Source: Neptuniibacter sp. CAU 1671
Lineage (GTDB): Bacteria; Pseudomonadota; Gammaproteobacteria; Pseudomonadales; Balneatricaceae
Reading direction: 5' to 3'
DNA: 64,000 nt
NCBI RefSeq assembly: GCF_029222905.1
Contig: NZ_JARHUE010000001.1
Location: 744,001-808,000 of the forward strand
The notes beneath the pieces were generated by a model, which searched no databases, was not told the origin of the DNA, and saw only the letters and a program-made list of their open reading frames with translations. The position numbers and the translations under genes are program-made. Numbering within the stretch: position 1 is the first letter of the stretch; every line of letters begins with the position of its first letter. Shown in pieces: positions 62,929 through 64,000 of this stretch.

Positions 62929-63950
62929 TAAAACGCCTCACGGTGCCAGACGTAGTCATGTGACAACGGCATCTCGAGTGAACACTCCAGAATATACTGA
63001 GCGTAAAGTTTGGAATTCATATGCTCGTGGAAAAAGGTCCGGGCACGACTTGCCCAGGCCTGACGCTTGGCATCGTCATGGTGGAATTCACGGATTCTGT
63101 CGCGCAGCGACTCCATATCATCAAAATACACCAGCGTTTCGGCGGGAAGCAGTTCATCAAATTTAGGGGCACTGTGGGTGAACTGCAAAATACCGCTGCC
63201 AGCCAGCTGCGCCATCCGCGCTGATGAGTACCAGTAATCCCCTTCCTGACGATTCAGGTTAAGCCCCATACGGGTATCGGCCAGGGCGCGTTCATAATCC
63301 CGCCCCCAGACCGGAGACTGACCAAAGCTGCCGGGGGTGTTGAAGTTCAGCTCATCACCCAGCTGCTCTTTCAGATACACAACAATGTCACGGCGCTGGG
63401 TAAAATCATTACTGTTGCTGCAGAACAGCAGATCAACCGGCAGGTCAGTGCGCTGGCTGTTATCCAGCGTTTCAATGGAAGCATCCACCGGGTTCGGCAT
63501 ATGGTAGAAACGCGCTGGTGAAGTCTCGAATTGTTTCAGCTCAGGCATACCGGTAGAGACAAACACCGCATCCACCACTTCAGCGCGATGACGAATACGA
63601 TCCACATTGGAAGGCACAAACAACGGGTCATTATTACAGTGTGCCATCACAATGGAGGGCCAACGCTGGCGTATCAGGGCCAGGGTTTCATTGGTGATCA
63701 GATCACAGTGGCCAACAATCATCAGGTCCGGTTCAACGGCTTCGACTGTTTCAATCAGGCGCTGATTGGCTTTCTTTTTACCGAGTTCCCGAATACCCAG
63801 AAAGGCTTCAAATGCCGCCACATCCCGATCGCTGAACACCTGAACAAAGTGATCATTGCGGATCAACCCCTGAGTCAGTTTGTTAGCCCAACTAACACGG
63901 GTTTTACCGTAACGGCGTAGCTGCTGATAGGCAACATGCAGCACTCTCAT
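62928..63950 (-). CDS. CgeB-like glycosyltransferase
   Basis: The 340-residue protein has a GT-B layout: MRVLHVAYQQLRRYGKTRVSW at the N-terminus, a centre with DLLFCSNSNDFTQRRDIVVYL and the C-terminal CgeB-type MGLNLNRQEGDYWYSSARMAQLAGSGILQ. It likely adds a sugar in LPS-core or capsule assembly. The ATG has GGAGGT ten bases before it. It is the first visible gene of a surface-glycan cluster that extends beyond the window. Confidence 0.8.
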   Translation of the reverse strand: MRVLHVAYQQLRRYGKTRVSWANKLTQGLIRNDHFVQVFSDRDVAAFEAFLGIRELGKKKANQRLIETVEAVEPDLMIVGHCDLITNETLALIRQRWPSIVMAHCNNDPLFVPSNVDRIRHRAEVVDAVFVSTGMPELKQFETSPARFYHMPNPVDASIETLDNSQRTDLPVDLLFCSNSNDFTQRRDIVVYLKEQLGDELNFNTPGSFGQSPVWGRDYERALADTRMGLNLNRQEGDYWYSSARMAQLAGSGILQFTHSAPKFDELLPAETLVYFDDMESLRDRIREFHHDDAKRQAWASRARTFFHEHMNSKLYAQYILECSLEMPLSHDYVWHREAF

Positions 63951-64000
63951 GGGGATACCTCCAAGCGGAAAATAGGGGTGACGCGCTGCTTTTTCACTGT

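Overview
The window is a chromosomal segment of a marine gammaproteobacterium, most like the Oceanospirillaceae (Amphritea, Neptunomonas, Neptuniibacter type). This rests on gene content: a phasin, a GlrK/QseG/GlrR-type sigma54 two-component set, TmcA, EfpL (YeiP), PurT, FolE-FolX, an OlsF-type ornithine-lipid enzyme, an FeS photolyase-like protein and marine-style chemotaxis genes. No rRNA, tRNA, CRISPR or complete insertion sequence was seen. Gene naming comes from reading protein motifs; no database search was run.

Layout. 1-10.9 kb: a truncated thioredoxin-fold protein, HopJ-like protein, SulP transporter, a LexA-box-preceded dinB followed by a Tsx-like channel and a deaminase, an OlsF-like acyltransferase, a VWA protein, a J-domain protein and a lipoprotein. 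11-15.1 kb: an EF-hand protein behind a sigma54-type promoter and a distant palindrome, then glrK-qseG-glrR. 15.1-20.7 kb: ybaK, two small secreted proteins, a TPR-methyltransferase, rof and a MOSC/flavin reductase/ferredoxin fusion. 20.7-24.9 kb: phasin, a second sigma54 promoter driving a chemoreceptor, efpL and a retropepsin-like protease. 24.9-33.2 kb: tmcA and a five-gene regulatory operon (HTH-REC, REC-HDOD, histidine kinase, REC-HD, degenerate GGDEF). 33.4-40.1 kb: folE-folX, an M48 protease/LemA pair, smrA, a YfcG-like GST and a glycerophosphodiesterase (gdpd).

40.0-48.5 kb is the accessory region. The 3' end of gdpd has been replaced. Its original last codons lie 3.3 kb downstream, still overlapping the convergent yqaA, and a 17-bp direct repeat brackets the insert. 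The insert carries a 110-bp repeat, the 5' part of an IS3-type orfA and an unusual 1021-codon gene. In that gene the orfA fragment is fused in frame to GNAT, FAD-oxidase and methyltransferase domains. Beyond yqaA and an amidoligase/GATase pair lie a decayed gdpd 3' end with a second copy of the 110-bp repeat, then two AT-rich genes bounded by matching integron attC ends, and a third AT-rich gene. No integrase gene is present.

48.5-64 kb returns to ordinary chromosome: a DJ-1/PfpI protein, a GlxA-type regulator, pirin and azoR divergent from a LysR regulator, an MscK-type channel, a photolyase-like protein, purT and the edge of a cell-surface glycosyltransferase cluster.
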